A stretch of DNA of 64,000 nucleotides from an uncultured Spartobacteria bacterium (GTDB lineage Bacteria > Verrucomicrobiota > Verrucomicrobiia > Chthoniobacterales > Chthoniobacteraceae): assembly GCA_903882875.1 (NCBI GenBank), contig CAIRYQ010000124.1:52969-116968 (forward strand). The letters run 5' to 3'. A program made the translations under genes and the position numbers. This document shows, piece after piece, positions 48,118-56,987 of the stretch (positions within the stretch are counted from its first letter, which is position 1; each line of letters starts with the position of its first letter). A model generated the notes under the pieces. The model did not search any database. It was not told the origin of the DNA and saw nothing but the letters and a program-made list of their open reading frames with translations.

Positions 48118-49716
48118 ATGAGCACCAACATCCACGAACTCGATCTCTCGCCTTACGGCATCACGGTGGCAACCGTCCACCGCAACTTCTCGCCTGCGCA
48201 TCTCTACGAACACGCAATCCGCTACGAGGCCGGATCCTCAATCGCCGACTCCGGCGCACTCATCGCCTACTCGGGCGCGAAGACCGGACGCTCGCCGCAG
48301 GACAAGCGCATCGTCAAACACGCCGACTCCGAAAAGGACGTCTGGTGGGGACCGGTGAACCTCCCAATGGACGAGCGCGCCTTTCACCTGAACCGCGAGC
48401 GCGCCATTGACTACCTCAACACCTGCGAGCGGCTCTACGTCATTGACGCATTCGCCGGCTGGCATCCGCGGCACCGGCTGAAAATCCGCATCGTCTGCTC
48501 GCGCCCGTATCATGCGCTCTTCATGCACACGATGCTCATCCGCCCGACGATCGAGGAACTCGCATCGTTCGGCGAGCCGGACTATGTGATCTTCAACGCG
48601 GGCCGCTTCCCCGCGAACCGGCTCACGCAGGGCATGACGTCGAAGACCTCGATCGATCTGTCCTTCGAGGAAAAGCAGATGGTCATCCTTGGCACCGAAT
48701 ACGCGGGCGAAATGAAGAAGGGCGTCTTCACCATCATGAATTACCTCATGCCGAAGCAGGGTCTGCTCTCCATGCACTGCTCCGCCACAGCGGACGCGCA
48801 CACCACAGCTTCCTCCGTGCTCTTCGGCCTCTCCGGTACGGGCAAGACCACGCTTTCTGCCGACCCGAAGCGCCGGCTCATCGGCGACGACGAGCACGTG
48901 TGGGGCGACGACGGCATCTTCAACATCGAGGGCGGCTGCTACGCAAAGGCGATTGACCTCACTCCCGAAAACGAGCCGGACATCTTCCATGCGCTCCGCT
49001 TCGGCAGCGTGCTGGAGAATGTCGTGTTCGACGACGAGGGACACCATGTGGACTTCCACGATACGAGCATCACGCAGAACACGCGCGGTGCGTATCCGAT
49101 CGAATTCATCAAGAACGCGAAGGTGCCGTGCGTCGCTGGTCACCCGACCGACATCATCTTCCTAACATGCGATGCCTTCGGCGTCCTCCCGCCCGTGTCG
49201 AAACTCACGCCGGAGCAGGCGATGTATCACTTCATCTCCGGCTACACCGCAAAGGTCGCAGGCACCGAGATGGGCGTCACCGAGCCGTCGGCCACCTTCA
49301 GCGCGTGCTTCGGCGCGCCGTTCCTCGTCTGGCATCCGGCCAAATATGCCGAGCTGCTCGCGGAGAAATTGAAGGCGCACAAGGTCAACGTCTGGCTCAT
49401 CAACACCGGCTGGAGCGGCGGCAGTCACGGCATCGGCTCGCGCGTCAAGCTGAAGTTCACGCGCGCGATCATTGACGCCATCCACGCTGGCACACTCGTG
49501 AGCGTACCGACCAAGCCCGATCCGATTTTCGGAATCAACGTAGTCACCGAGGTGCCGCACGTGCCTGCCGAGATGCTCATCCCCGAGCATTCGTGGGCCG
49601 ACAAGGTGGCTTTCGCCGCGACGGCGAAAAAGCTAGCAGGGCTCTTCGTCGCGAACTTCAAGAAATTCGAGGACGGCGCTTCGCCTGAGGTGAAAGCCGC
49701 CGGGCCAAAAGTTTAG
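48118..49716 (+). CDS. pckA: Phosphoenolpyruvate carboxykinase (ATP)
   Basis: A 532-residue ATP-type PEPCK that converts oxaloacetate plus ATP to PEP and CO2 in gluconeogenesis, or the reverse in fermentative CO2 fixation. It has the kinase-1a loop [16 protein letters not shown] (about residues 237-252), [11 protein letters not shown] for metal binding, and [10 protein letters not shown]. The length is typical. It begins 102 bases after the barrel gene and could share its transcript. Confidence 0.97.
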   Translation: MSTNIHELDLSPYGITVATVHRNFSPAHLYEHAIRYEAGSSIADSGALIAYSGAKTGRSPQDKRIVKHADSEKDVWWGPVNLPMDERAFHLNRERAIDYLNTCERLYVIDAFAGWHPRHRLKIRIVCSRPYHALFMHTMLIRPTIEELASFGEPDYVIFNAGRFPANRLTQGMTSKTSIDLSFEEKQMVILGTEYAGEMKKGVFTIMNYLMPKQGLLSMHCSATADAHTTASSVLFGLSGTGKTTLSADPKRRLIGDDEHVWGDDGIFNIEGGCYAKAIDLTPENEPDIFHALRFGSVLENVVFDDEGHHVDFHDTSITQNTRGAYPIEFIKNAKVPCVAGHPTDIIFLTCDAFGVLPPVSKLTPEQAMYHFISGYTAKVAGTEMGVTEPSATFSACFGAPFLVWHPAKYAELLAEKLKAHKVNVWLINTGWSGGSHGIGSRVKLKFTRAIIDAIHAGTLVSVPTKPDPIFGINVVTEVPHVPAEMLIPEHSWADKVAFAATAKKLAGLFVANFKKFEDGASPEVKAAGPKV

Positions 49717-49751
49717 TCGCGCTGCTTTGAGAAGTAGGGCCGACTCACGCG

Positions 49752-50750
49752 ATGCTCACTGCCGCCTTCTACGACACGAGGACTTACGATCGGAAGTATT
49801 TCGGCACCGCTCCGGAAGGGCAGGGGGTGCTTTGGCGCTTCCATGATTTCCGGCTCAGTGCGGAAACGGTTCCGACGGCCCGTGGAACGGCGGCGGTGTG
49901 CATCTTCGTAAATGACCGGGTGGACCGTCCGTGCATCGAGGCCCTGGGCGAGGCGGGCGTGAAGCTGATCGCGCTCCGCTGTGCCGGCTTCAACAACGTG
50001 GATCTCGCAGCCGCGAAGGAATGCGGCATTCCAGTCGTGCGCGTCCCTGCGTATTCGCCGCATGCGGTCGCCGAGCATACGGTGGCGCTGCTGCTCACGC
50101 TAAACCGGAAAATTCATCGCGCCTACAACCGCGTGCGGGATCTGAATTTTTCCCTGAGCGGCCTGGTGGGATTCGATCTTCACGGCAAGACCGTGGGCAT
50201 CGTCGGCACCGGGCGCATCGGCCGGATCACCGCGGAGATCTTCGCGGGTTTCGGTACGCGGATTCTGGCGTTCGATCCATTTCCCTCCGCGGAGTGGGCG
50301 GAAAAGCGAGGGATCACCTACACGAGTTTTCACGGCCTTCTCGAGCACAGCGACGTGGTCTCGCTCCACCTCCCGCTCACGCCGCAGAGCCACTACCTGA
50401 TCAATGAAAAGTCCATCGGGCGCATGAAGCCCGGCGCGCATCTCATCAATACGAGCCGCGGGAAGCTCATTGACACGAGCGCGGTCATTGATGCGCTGAA
50501 GGCCGGACATCTCGGCGGCGTCGCGCTGGATGTGTACGAGGAGGAAGAAGGCATCTTTTTCGAGGACCTCTCCGGCGAAGTTTTGCAGGACGATGAACTC
50601 TCGCGGCTGCTCGTTTTTCCAAACGTGCTCATCACTTCACACCAGGCATTCCTCACGCACGAGGCGCTCAGCGAGATCGCGCGGGTGACTTCCACGAACA
50701 TCATCCGTTTCGCAGACGGCCAGCCATTTCTGGACGGCACGCAACTCTGA
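49752..50750 (+). CDS. D-2-hydroxyacid dehydrogenase (D-lactate dehydrogenase, fermentative type)
   Basis: A 332-residue NAD-dependent dehydrogenase of the LdhA group. RCAGFNNVDL and AYSPHAVAEHTVALLL are typical of fermentative D-LDH. The Rossmann motif is GIVGTGRIGR (near residue 149), and catalytic Arg, Glu and His are in INTSRGKLIDT, DVYEEE and SHQAFLT. It reduces pyruvate to D-lactate. It lies 35 bases after pckA, and the two may be part of one carbon-flow unit. Confidence 0.9.
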   Translation: MLTAAFYDTRTYDRKYFGTAPEGQGVLWRFHDFRLSAETVPTARGTAAVCIFVNDRVDRPCIEALGEAGVKLIALRCAGFNNVDLAAAKECGIPVVRVPAYSPHAVAEHTVALLLTLNRKIHRAYNRVRDLNFSLSGLVGFDLHGKTVGIVGTGRIGRITAEIFAGFGTRILAFDPFPSAEWAEKRGITYTSFHGLLEHSDVVSLHLPLTPQSHYLINEKSIGRMKPGAHLINTSRGKLIDTSAVIDALKAGHLGGVALDVYEEEEGIFFEDLSGEVLQDDELSRLLVFPNVLITSHQAFLTHEALSEIARVTSTNIIRFADGQPFLDGTQL

Positions 50751-50825
50751 CCCGGAGATCGCGCCGCCCCAGTCTCCCGTTTTGCAAACTCGACGTGCCG
50801 CCCTCCGCAGCTATCACGATAGCGC

Positions 50826-51692
50826 ATGTTGCGATCCCTCCTGCTCCTCGCCGTCATGACCTCCACGCTCTCCGCCGCCGAGCCGCTGAAGCTCACGCTG
50901 CGCTCGCAGTCCAAGCAGCCCGACGGTTCATTCGTCCCGATCGAAAAACCGGTGCAATGGGACGCGAAGAAAACCGTGCTCATCGTCTGCGACATGTGGG
51001 ACGATCACTGGTGCAAGTCCGCAGCGCGCCGCGTCGCGGAGATGGCCGGGCCGATGAACGACATGCTGAAAATCGCGCGCGCGAAGGGCGTCTTCATCAT
51101 CCATGCGCCGAGCAGCGTCACCGATTTTTACAAGGACACGCCGGCGCGGAAACTCGCGCAGTCCGCGCCCTTCGCGAAGACGCCCGTGCCGCTCGCGACC
51201 GCCGAACGCTGGGGCACCGCGTGGTGCTGGACGGATGGCAAGCATGAGGGGCCGCTGCCGATTGACGATTCGGACATGGGCTGCTCGTGCGTCGGGAAAA
51301 AATGCGAGATCATCCCGCCGTGGAAGCGCCAGATCGCGACGATTGAAATTTTCTCCGGCGACGCGCTTACTGACAACGGGCAGGAGACTTGGAATCTGTT
51401 GCAGGAACGTGGCATCGAGAACGTGATCCTCTGTGGCGTGCATCTGAACATGTGCGTGCTCGGGCGTCCGTTCGCGATCCGGCAGCAGGCGTATCTCGGC
51501 AAGAACGTCGTGCTCATGCGCGACATGACCGACACGATGTACAATCCCGAGCGACCGCCCGGCGTGGATCACTTCACCGGCACGGATCTCATGGTCGGCC
51601 ACGTCGAGAAATACTGGTGCCCGAGCTTCGTCAGCTCGGATATCACGGGTCGCTCGCCGTTTCGTTTCGCCGAGGACAAGCGGGCGAAATGA
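50826..51692 (+). CDS. Secreted isochorismatase-fold cysteine hydrolase
   Basis: A 288-residue protein with a signal peptide (LLLLAVMTSTLSAA). The cysteine-hydrolase triad is the aspartate in VCDMWDDHWC, a central lysine, and cysteine in HLNMCVLGRPF. Nicotinamidase-type enzymes share this fold, but the secreted location and a Cys-rich insert (MGCSCVGKKC) point to another amide or isochorismate-like substrate. The stop overlaps the next start by four bases (ATGA). Confidence 0.85.
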   Translation: MLRSLLLLAVMTSTLSAAEPLKLTLRSQSKQPDGSFVPIEKPVQWDAKKTVLIVCDMWDDHWCKSAARRVAEMAGPMNDMLKIARAKGVFIIHAPSSVTDFYKDTPARKLAQSAPFAKTPVPLATAERWGTAWCWTDGKHEGPLPIDDSDMGCSCVGKKCEIIPPWKRQIATIEIFSGDALTDNGQETWNLLQERGIENVILCGVHLNMCVLGRPFAIRQQAYLGKNVVLMRDMTDTMYNPERPPGVDHFTGTDLMVGHVEKYWCPSFVSSDITGRSPFRFAEDKRAK

Positions 51693-52282
51693 GGCGCGTG
51701 TGCGTCTATTGCGGCTCGTCGCCGGGCAAGGATCCGAGCCATCGCGAGGCCGGGGAAAACCTCGGCGCATTGCTCGCAGCGCGCGGCATCGGCCTCGTGT
51801 ACGGAGGCGGGAATGTCGGACTCATGGGCATCATCGCGGATGCGACGCTGCGCGCGGGAGGCGAGGTGATCGGAGTGATCCCGTCGGCGCTCATGGACAA
51901 GGAACTTGGCCACACCGGCGTGACGAAACTGCACGTCACCGCCTCGATGCACGAGCGCAAGCAGCTCATGGCCGATCTCAGCGACGGCTTCATCGCGCTG
52001 CCCGGCGGCATCGGCACGCTGGAGGAATTGTTCGAGACCTTCACCTGGCTCCAGCTCGGCTTTCACGACAAGCCGGTCGGCCTGCTGAATGTCGCGGGCT
52101 TCTACGATCACCTGCTCGTTTTTCTGCGGCACGCGACGGCGGAAAATTTCATGCGCGACGCGCATCTTGAATCGCTGCTCGTCGAGACCGACGCCGACAC
52201 GCTGCTTGCGCGCATGGCGCGGTTTCGCGCGCCGTCGCTGACAAAATGTGAGGCGCATCCGCCGCCGTCGGACGAGCGGTAG
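51689..52282 (+). CDS. LOG-family nucleotide 5'-monophosphate phosphoribohydrolase
   Basis: A 197-residue Rossmann-fold protein of the TIGR00730/LOG family. The motif PGGIGTLEE carries the active-site glutamate, and GGGNVGLMG forms the phosphate-binding loop. LOG proteins split ribose-5-phosphate from AMP or cytokinin nucleotides. It is translationally coupled to the isochorismatase-like gene. A C-terminal tail of about 20 residues is family-specific. Confidence 0.9.
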   Translation: MRRVCVYCGSSPGKDPSHREAGENLGALLAARGIGLVYGGGNVGLMGIIADATLRAGGEVIGVIPSALMDKELGHTGVTKLHVTASMHERKQLMADLSDGFIALPGGIGTLEELFETFTWLQLGFHDKPVGLLNVAGFYDHLLVFLRHATAENFMRDAHLESLLVETDADTLLARMARFRAPSLTKCEAHPPPSDER

Positions 52283-52300
52283 GCGAGGGGACCGGTCGCG

Positions 52301-53197
52301 TTACGCGAGCGCGTCGCGGCAGAATCGGATCGCGCGTGCGAGCTCCTTCATGCGGTCGGAATCGGCGGGCACTTTGTATTCAAATTCGATCGTGGCCTGA
52401 ATGTTCCACTTGTTGTCGCGGATGAGGCGCAGCACGTCCTTGATCGGCGTGTCGCCTTCGCCGAACGGCGTGTTCCCGCCGTTGTGGACCTTGCGATCCT
52501 TGATGTGAACGTGCGTCACGCGGTCGTGATACTTTGTGATGAAAGGCACGGGCGAGCCAAAGTCACCCGCGATGAAGTGCCCGATGTCCACATTCGCGCC
52601 GTTGAATTTCGCGAGTTCGAATGCCTTCTCCCAATCCTTCGGCCCGGTCGTCGCATGGCCGTGGTAGCCGACCAAAAACTGATGCTTGTCGGCAAATTGT
52701 CCGACGCGTTTCAGCTCCGCTTCCGCATGCGAAATCTCGGTCGAAATCGCGCGACCGCCGAGCGTCTTCGCGAGTGTGAACGCGTAGTCCAGCTCCTCGT
52801 CGGACATTTTGAAAAGGCCGTCCACCTTCACGATTTCGATCAGCACGCCCGCGTCGTTCCACTTCTTGCGGAATTCCTTCGCGCGATCCATCGGCGCGGA
52901 CTTGCGCCATTCGCTGATGGTCTTGTCCTTGGGCGCGTTGAGAAACGCCTCGACCGGCTGCGTGCGCAATTCCACCCCGCTCAATCCGAGCTGCACGCAG
53001 TTCTTGAGGATTTCGTCCTCGTTCATCGTTTTGCCTCCGAAGCTGTACGGGACATTCAGCCCGAGCTGCACGCCGGCGACTTTCGAGTCGGGTTTCGCAT
53101 CGGCAGCGCCGAGGCGCGCGGGGATGCTCAGGAGGCCGGCCGCGGGGAGCGCGGAGAGTGCGAGTTGGACGAATTCACGGCGGGATTTGGAGGACAT
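52301..53197 (-). CDS. Tat-exported sugar phosphate isomerase/epimerase-like protein
   Basis: A 298-residue TIM-barrel protein of the xylose isomerase-like/AP-endonuclease-2 fold. The N-terminus carries a twin-arginine signal (SRREFVQLALSALPAAG). Metal-site residues include YHGHA, DIGHF and HIKDRK. Members of this exported group are abundant in Verrucomicrobiota and Planctomycetota and are usually assigned to sugar or inositol metabolism without proof. It converges with the LOG gene 18 bases away. Confidence 0.85.
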   Translation of the reverse strand: MSSKSRREFVQLALSALPAAGLLSIPARLGAADAKPDSKVAGVQLGLNVPYSFGGKTMNEDEILKNCVQLGLSGVELRTQPVEAFLNAPKDKTISEWRKSAPMDRAKEFRKKWNDAGVLIEIVKVDGLFKMSDEELDYAFTLAKTLGGRAISTEISHAEAELKRVGQFADKHQFLVGYHGHATTGPKDWEKAFELAKFNGANVDIGHFIAGDFGSPVPFITKYHDRVTHVHIKDRKVHNGGNTPFGEGDTPIKDVLRLIRDNKWNIQATIEFEYKVPADSDRMKELARAIRFCRDALA

Positions 53198-53304
53198 GAT
53201 GAGGGTTTGTTTTTGGATTTCGCCCGATGCTCATTCGCTGGCGTGCCGGATGGAAGCGCAATCTTTCAGGTACATGCAGGCGTATCCATCGCGAGCAGGG
53301 TGCG

Positions 53305-53411
53305 CGATGTCGGAGGAGGAATTTCATGCCGTTCGGCTTCTCAAGCGCGGCGGTCAGCCTCGCGAGATCCGCAGTGCTTTCGGTGAACGTCTCGACGCCG
53401 AAGCCTTCATG
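53305..53411 (-). pseudogene. Possible coding remnant (about 35 residues)
   Basis: A short minus-strand frame between a stop codon and a loss of coding bias reads HEGFGVETFTESTADLARL, then AALEKPNGMKFLL, with strongly GC-biased third positions. No start codon is available. It may be the fragment of a deleted gene in the 222-base gap between the isomerase-like gene and namZ; the plus strand also has a short frame with a GGAGGAGG site. The origin is unknown. Confidence 0.25.
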
Positions 53412-53419
53412 CGCTTAGG

Positions 53420-54613
53420 ATGCGCGCGATGTTTCGCATTATCACTCTCGCTTTTTTTCTCGCGACGCTGCCGCTCCGTGCGGCGGTGGATCTCGGCATT
53501 GATGTCCTCAAGGCGCAGGGCTTCGCGCCGCTCGCGGGCAAGCGCGTCGGGCTCGTGACGAACCAGACCGGCGTGGATTCCGCGGGCACGAAGACACGGC
53601 TCATTTTGAAAAAGGCGCCCGGCGTGCAGCTCGTCGCGCTGTACTCGCCGGAACACGGCATTGATGGAACCGTGGGCGCGGGGAAATACGTCGCGACGCG
53701 CAAGGACGCGGCGACGGGGCTCACGGTGCATTCGCTATATGGGCCGACGCGCAAGCCGACGCCGGAGATGCTGCGCGGCATTGATGTGCTCGTGTACGAC
53801 ATGCAGGACATCGGCGTGCGCAGCTACACTTATGTCTCCACGATGGCGAAGTGCATGGAGGCGTGCGGCGAGCAGAAGATTCCGTTCGTCGTGCTGGATC
53901 GCCCGAATCCGCTCGGCGGCCAGCGCGTCGAGGGGCCGGGCATCGAGGAAAAATGGAAGAGTTTCGTCGGCCAGCTTCCCGTGCCGTACTTACACGGCAT
54001 GACCGTCGGCGAGCTTGCGAAAATGGCGAACGCGCACGGCTGGGCCGGGCCGCGCTGTCAGCTCACCGTCGTGCCGATGCAGGGCTGGAGCCGCGACATG
54101 ACTTGGAGCCGCACGGGCCTGCGCTGGGTGCAGACTTCGCCGAACATCCCGCGCGCGACCTCGGTGCCGTATTACGCGGCGACGAGCATTTTTGGATCGC
54201 TCGAAGGCGCGGCGCTTGATGTGGGCATCGGCACCGATGCGCCATTTCAGTGCGCGGGAAAGTGCGGGCTCGATCCCGCCGCGTTTGTGCGCGAGCTGCG
54301 TTCGTGCGGCCTACAAAGCGCGGAGCCGTATTCGCGGGGGGAATTCGCCGGCGCGCGGCTGAACCTCAGCGCGGAAAGCGCGGTGAACCTCGCCGCGGTG
54401 AACATCCAGCTCCTCTGCGCGGCGCAGAAGTTTTCGCGCGGCAGCATTTTCGCGCGCTACCACGATGCGGACAACATCCTGTGGAAAATCTACGGCAGCA
54501 CGAGCCTCCGCACGCAGATCGAGAAGGGCGTGAACGCCGCGGCAATCATCGCGGGCTGGCAGTCGGTCGCCGAGCGATTCCGATCCGCGCGGCAGGCGTT
54601 TCTGCTGTACTAG
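53420..54613 (+). CDS. namZ: NamZ-type exo-beta-N-acetylmuramidase (DUF1343)
   Basis: A 397-residue exported protein. A signal peptide precedes GIDVLKAQGFAPLAGKRVGLV, the family start. The catalytic region includes YSPEHGIDG, DVLVYDMQDIGVRSYTY and DRPNPLGG. Members of DUF1343 were identified as NamZ, which releases MurNAc from the non-reducing ends of peptidoglycan fragments during cell wall recycling. It is complete. nadD starts five bases after the stop. Confidence 0.88.
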   Translation: MRAMFRIITLAFFLATLPLRAAVDLGIDVLKAQGFAPLAGKRVGLVTNQTGVDSAGTKTRLILKKAPGVQLVALYSPEHGIDGTVGAGKYVATRKDAATGLTVHSLYGPTRKPTPEMLRGIDVLVYDMQDIGVRSYTYVSTMAKCMEACGEQKIPFVVLDRPNPLGGQRVEGPGIEEKWKSFVGQLPVPYLHGMTVGELAKMANAHGWAGPRCQLTVVPMQGWSRDMTWSRTGLRWVQTSPNIPRATSVPYYAATSIFGSLEGAALDVGIGTDAPFQCAGKCGLDPAAFVRELRSCGLQSAEPYSRGEFAGARLNLSAESAVNLAAVNIQLLCAAQKFSRGSIFARYHDADNILWKIYGSTSLRTQIEKGVNAAAIIAGWQSVAERFRSARQAFLLY

Positions 54614-54618
54614 ACACG

Positions 54619-55236
54619 ATGCGCACGGCACTCTACGGCGGCAGCTTTGATCCGATTCACCACGGGCATCTCATCCTCGCGCGCGAGGCGATGGAGCGGC
54701 TTGCGCTCGACCGCATCGTCTTCATCCCCGCCGCGCAGTCGCCGCACAAGCTCGAGCGCACGCCCGCGCCGCCGGCGGTGCGGCTCGCGATGGTGCGTGC
54801 GGCGATTGCCGGTGAGCCGCGTTTTGAATGCGATGACTCGGAGACGAAGCGGGAGGGGCCGAGCTTCACCGTGGACACCGTCGAGGCCTGGCGCGTGAAA
54901 TTTCCTCACGACGAGTTTTTCTGCCTCATCGGCGAGGACAATGTGCGCGAACTGCATACCTGGCGGCGCTACGAGGAGCTGCGTGCGATGGTGAAGTTTG
55001 TCGTGTTCGGACGCGATGCCTACCCTTCGCACGGGGCCGACAAAGTCTATGTCGCGATTGATACCGGAGTTTCCGCGCTGCTCCGCGAGATGCCCGTCAT
55101 CCAGCGCCGCGTGGACATTTCGGCGACCGAGGTGCGCAAGCGCGTTGCACAGCGGCGCAGCATCCGCTATCTCGTGCCCGAAGCCGTGCGCGAAATCATA
55201 GAGACGCACAGACTTTACCAAGGAGAATCCCATTAA
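54619..55236 (+). CDS. nadD: Nicotinate-nucleotide adenylyltransferase
   Basis: A 205-residue nucleotidyltransferase that forms NaAD from NaMN and ATP. It begins with YGGSFDPIHHGHL (the HxGH nucleotide site), has FTVDTVEAW, and ends with ISATEVRKR, all expected for NadD. The open frame extends upstream through namZ, so ATG 54619 is used. Its stop overlaps the apparent rsfS start codon. Confidence 0.95.
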   Translation: MRTALYGGSFDPIHHGHLILAREAMERLALDRIVFIPAAQSPHKLERTPAPPAVRLAMVRAAIAGEPRFECDDSETKREGPSFTVDTVEAWRVKFPHDEFFCLIGEDNVRELHTWRRYEELRAMVKFVVFGRDAYPSHGADKVYVAIDTGVSALLREMPVIQRRVDISATEVRKRVAQRRSIRYLVPEAVREIIETHRLYQGESH

Positions 55237-55573
55237 ATCAGACAAACTCGCAAAGCTCTGCGCCAGCATCGCCGCCGACAAGAAAGCGGAGGACATCATC
55301 GTGCTGGATCTGCGCAAGCTCTCATCGTTCACGGATTTTTTTGTCGTCTGCACCGGCGCGTCCGAGCCGCAGCTCAAGGCCATCGCAAATGAAATCGAAG
55401 ACCGGCTGAAGAAGGAGCACAAGCGACGTCCACTCGGCACGGACGGCTTCCCGTTCAGCCAGTGGGTCATCGCCGATTACGGCGATGTGGTCGTCCATAT
55501 TTTCCATCCGGAAAAGCGCGCGCACTACCGCATCGAGGACATGTGGAACGACGCGCCGCGGCTGAAGATCTGA
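55232..55573 (+). CDS. rsfS: Ribosomal silencing factor RsfS (apparent ATT start)
   Basis: A 113-residue protein of the RsfS/Iojap family, which binds ribosomal protein L14 and blocks subunit joining in starvation. The family core is present: DKKAEDIIVLDLRKLSS, FFVVCTGASEPQLKAI, and DYGDVVVHIFHPEKR. No ATG, GTG or TTG lies in frame before GTG 55301, which would cut off the conserved N-terminal helix and AEDI strand. An AAGGAG six bases before ATT 55232 makes ATT the likely start, as in infC. The ATT overlaps the nadD TAA. The nadD-rsfS pairing is common. Confidence 0.88.
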   Translation: MKSDKLAKLCASIAADKKAEDIIVLDLRKLSSFTDFFVVCTGASEPQLKAIANEIEDRLKKEHKRRPLGTDGFPFSQWVIADYGDVVVHIFHPEKRAHYRIEDMWNDAPRLKI

Positions 55574-55575
55574 GA

Positions 55576-55695
55576 GGCGGCAAGACGGCGATTGATGTCG
55601 AGGTGGAGTCCTTCTACGTGAAGGTGCTCAAGAACGATCGCATCAAGCACTTCTCCTCAAAGGACGTGTGCAATCGTGGGTCACGGGTCATGTAA
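55576..55695 (+). pseudogene. Possible coding remnant after rsfS
   Basis: A short in-frame stretch without a start codon (around VEVESFYVKVLKN and IKHFSSKDV) with coding-like third positions, ending at a TAA. It begins right after the rsfS stop. It could be the tail of a gene cut by insertion of the following lower-GC block. No family is recognised. Confidence 0.25.
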
Positions 55696-55729
55696 CCTCG
55701 TCCGCGAAAGCCTCCGAAACCACACAGTG

Positions 55730-56890
55730 ATGAATATGAGATACCGCCTCATTCTCTGGAACCTGCCGTCTGGCCTGCTTGCGTTGCTGATAACGGCGGC
55801 GCTCGCGGCCGATGACGGGAAGGACGTTGATTGGCAGAAGGCCAAGGCGCTCTACCAGCGGGGTCAGGCGGGGCAGACGTTGTCGCCGGAAGAACAGGCA
55901 TACCTTGATCGTGCGAAGAAATTGCGCGCTGCACCAAACTCGGGCCGGGTGCCGGCTGTCAGTGGTCAGAAGCCTGCGCCAGCCGGAACGCAAACTACGA
56001 AGTCTCCGGAGAAACCGAATGCCACCGTGCGGGGTGTTCACTATGGCCCGCATGAGCTTCAAGTGATTGACCTGTGGAAGGCGGAATCCCGTGAGCGGAC
56101 TCCGCTGGTCGTCTTCATCCATGGCGGCGGTTTTCGCGCGGGCGACACGACGAAGATCCATCCGTCGTTGATCGTGGGGTGCCTTCAGGCCGGGATCTCT
56201 GTGGCCTCGATCGGGTACCGGTTGTCCCCGGAAGTGCATTTTCCCGATCACTTCATGGATTGCGCGCGGGCAATACAGTTCCTGCGTGCTCACTCGGCCG
56301 ATTACAACATTGACCCGAAACGCATTGCGGGTTCGGGCAGTTCGGCTGGTGCGGGGACCGCGCTGTGGCTGGGGATGCATGATGACTTTGCCGACCCGAA
56401 GAATGCCGACCCGATTCTTAGGGAATCCACCCGGCTCAATTGCGTGGCGGTGTTGCAGGCGCAGACGAGCTACGATTTGCGGAGCATCCGGGAATGGATC
56501 GGCGCGCGGACGGCCGAGCATCCCGACGCCATCGGGTTCTTCGGCCTTCCACCGGGTGAGTTGGACACTCCGAGAGCGCACCAAGTGTTTGAGCAAGCAT
56601 CGCCGATCAATTTGCTGACGCGGGACGATCCCCCAGTGTTCCTGATTTACGCGGGGACGAAAACCAAGGTCATTGCCGCCGACGCGAAGCCCGGAGAGGG
56701 CATTCATCATGCCATCTTTGGAGTGAAGCTGAAGGAAAAGATGGATGCGCTGGGAATGGAATGCGTGCTCAAGACCCAGGAGGATTATCCGGATGCCGAT
56801 ACCATGGCGCAGACAGTGGCGGGCTATCGCGACTTGGTGGGATTTCTCCGCGATCATCTCGGTGCAAAAAGCACGAAAAACGAGCGATAA
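55730..56890 (+). CDS. Secreted alpha/beta hydrolase (BD-FAE/carboxylesterase type)
   Basis: A 386-residue exported protein. After a signal peptide comes a linker of about 75 residues with a conserved-looking helix (KALYQRGQAGQTLSPEEQAYL), then an alpha/beta-hydrolase. The oxyanion motif is IHGGGF, the nucleophile elbow is GSGSSAGAG, and a distal aspartate and histidine are expected near YAGTKTKV and GIHHAIF. Esterases of this type deacylate small or carbohydrate esters. It is the first gene of a lower-GC block. ATG 55730 and 55736 are both possible. Confidence 0.82.
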   Translation: MNMRYRLILWNLPSGLLALLITAALAADDGKDVDWQKAKALYQRGQAGQTLSPEEQAYLDRAKKLRAAPNSGRVPAVSGQKPAPAGTQTTKSPEKPNATVRGVHYGPHELQVIDLWKAESRERTPLVVFIHGGGFRAGDTTKIHPSLIVGCLQAGISVASIGYRLSPEVHFPDHFMDCARAIQFLRAHSADYNIDPKRIAGSGSSAGAGTALWLGMHDDFADPKNADPILRESTRLNCVAVLQAQTSYDLRSIREWIGARTAEHPDAIGFFGLPPGELDTPRAHQVFEQASPINLLTRDDPPVFLIYAGTKTKVIAADAKPGEGIHHAIFGVKLKEKMDALGMECVLKTQEDYPDADTMAQTVAGYRDLVGFLRDHLGAKSTKNER

Positions 56891-56987
56891 GGCTGGTGCG
56901 GATTTGTCCAGTATGGGCGTCCACTTTTTGCCGGACGCGAATGCAGATTCTTGCAAGTCAGCAGGCACGCCGCCAGAGTCGAGCCGT

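Noticed and set aside
52809..53558. 249-residue plus-strand frame across the isomerase-like and namZ starts
   Set aside because: It is antisense to one gene and out of frame with the other; only the short middle part has any coding look.
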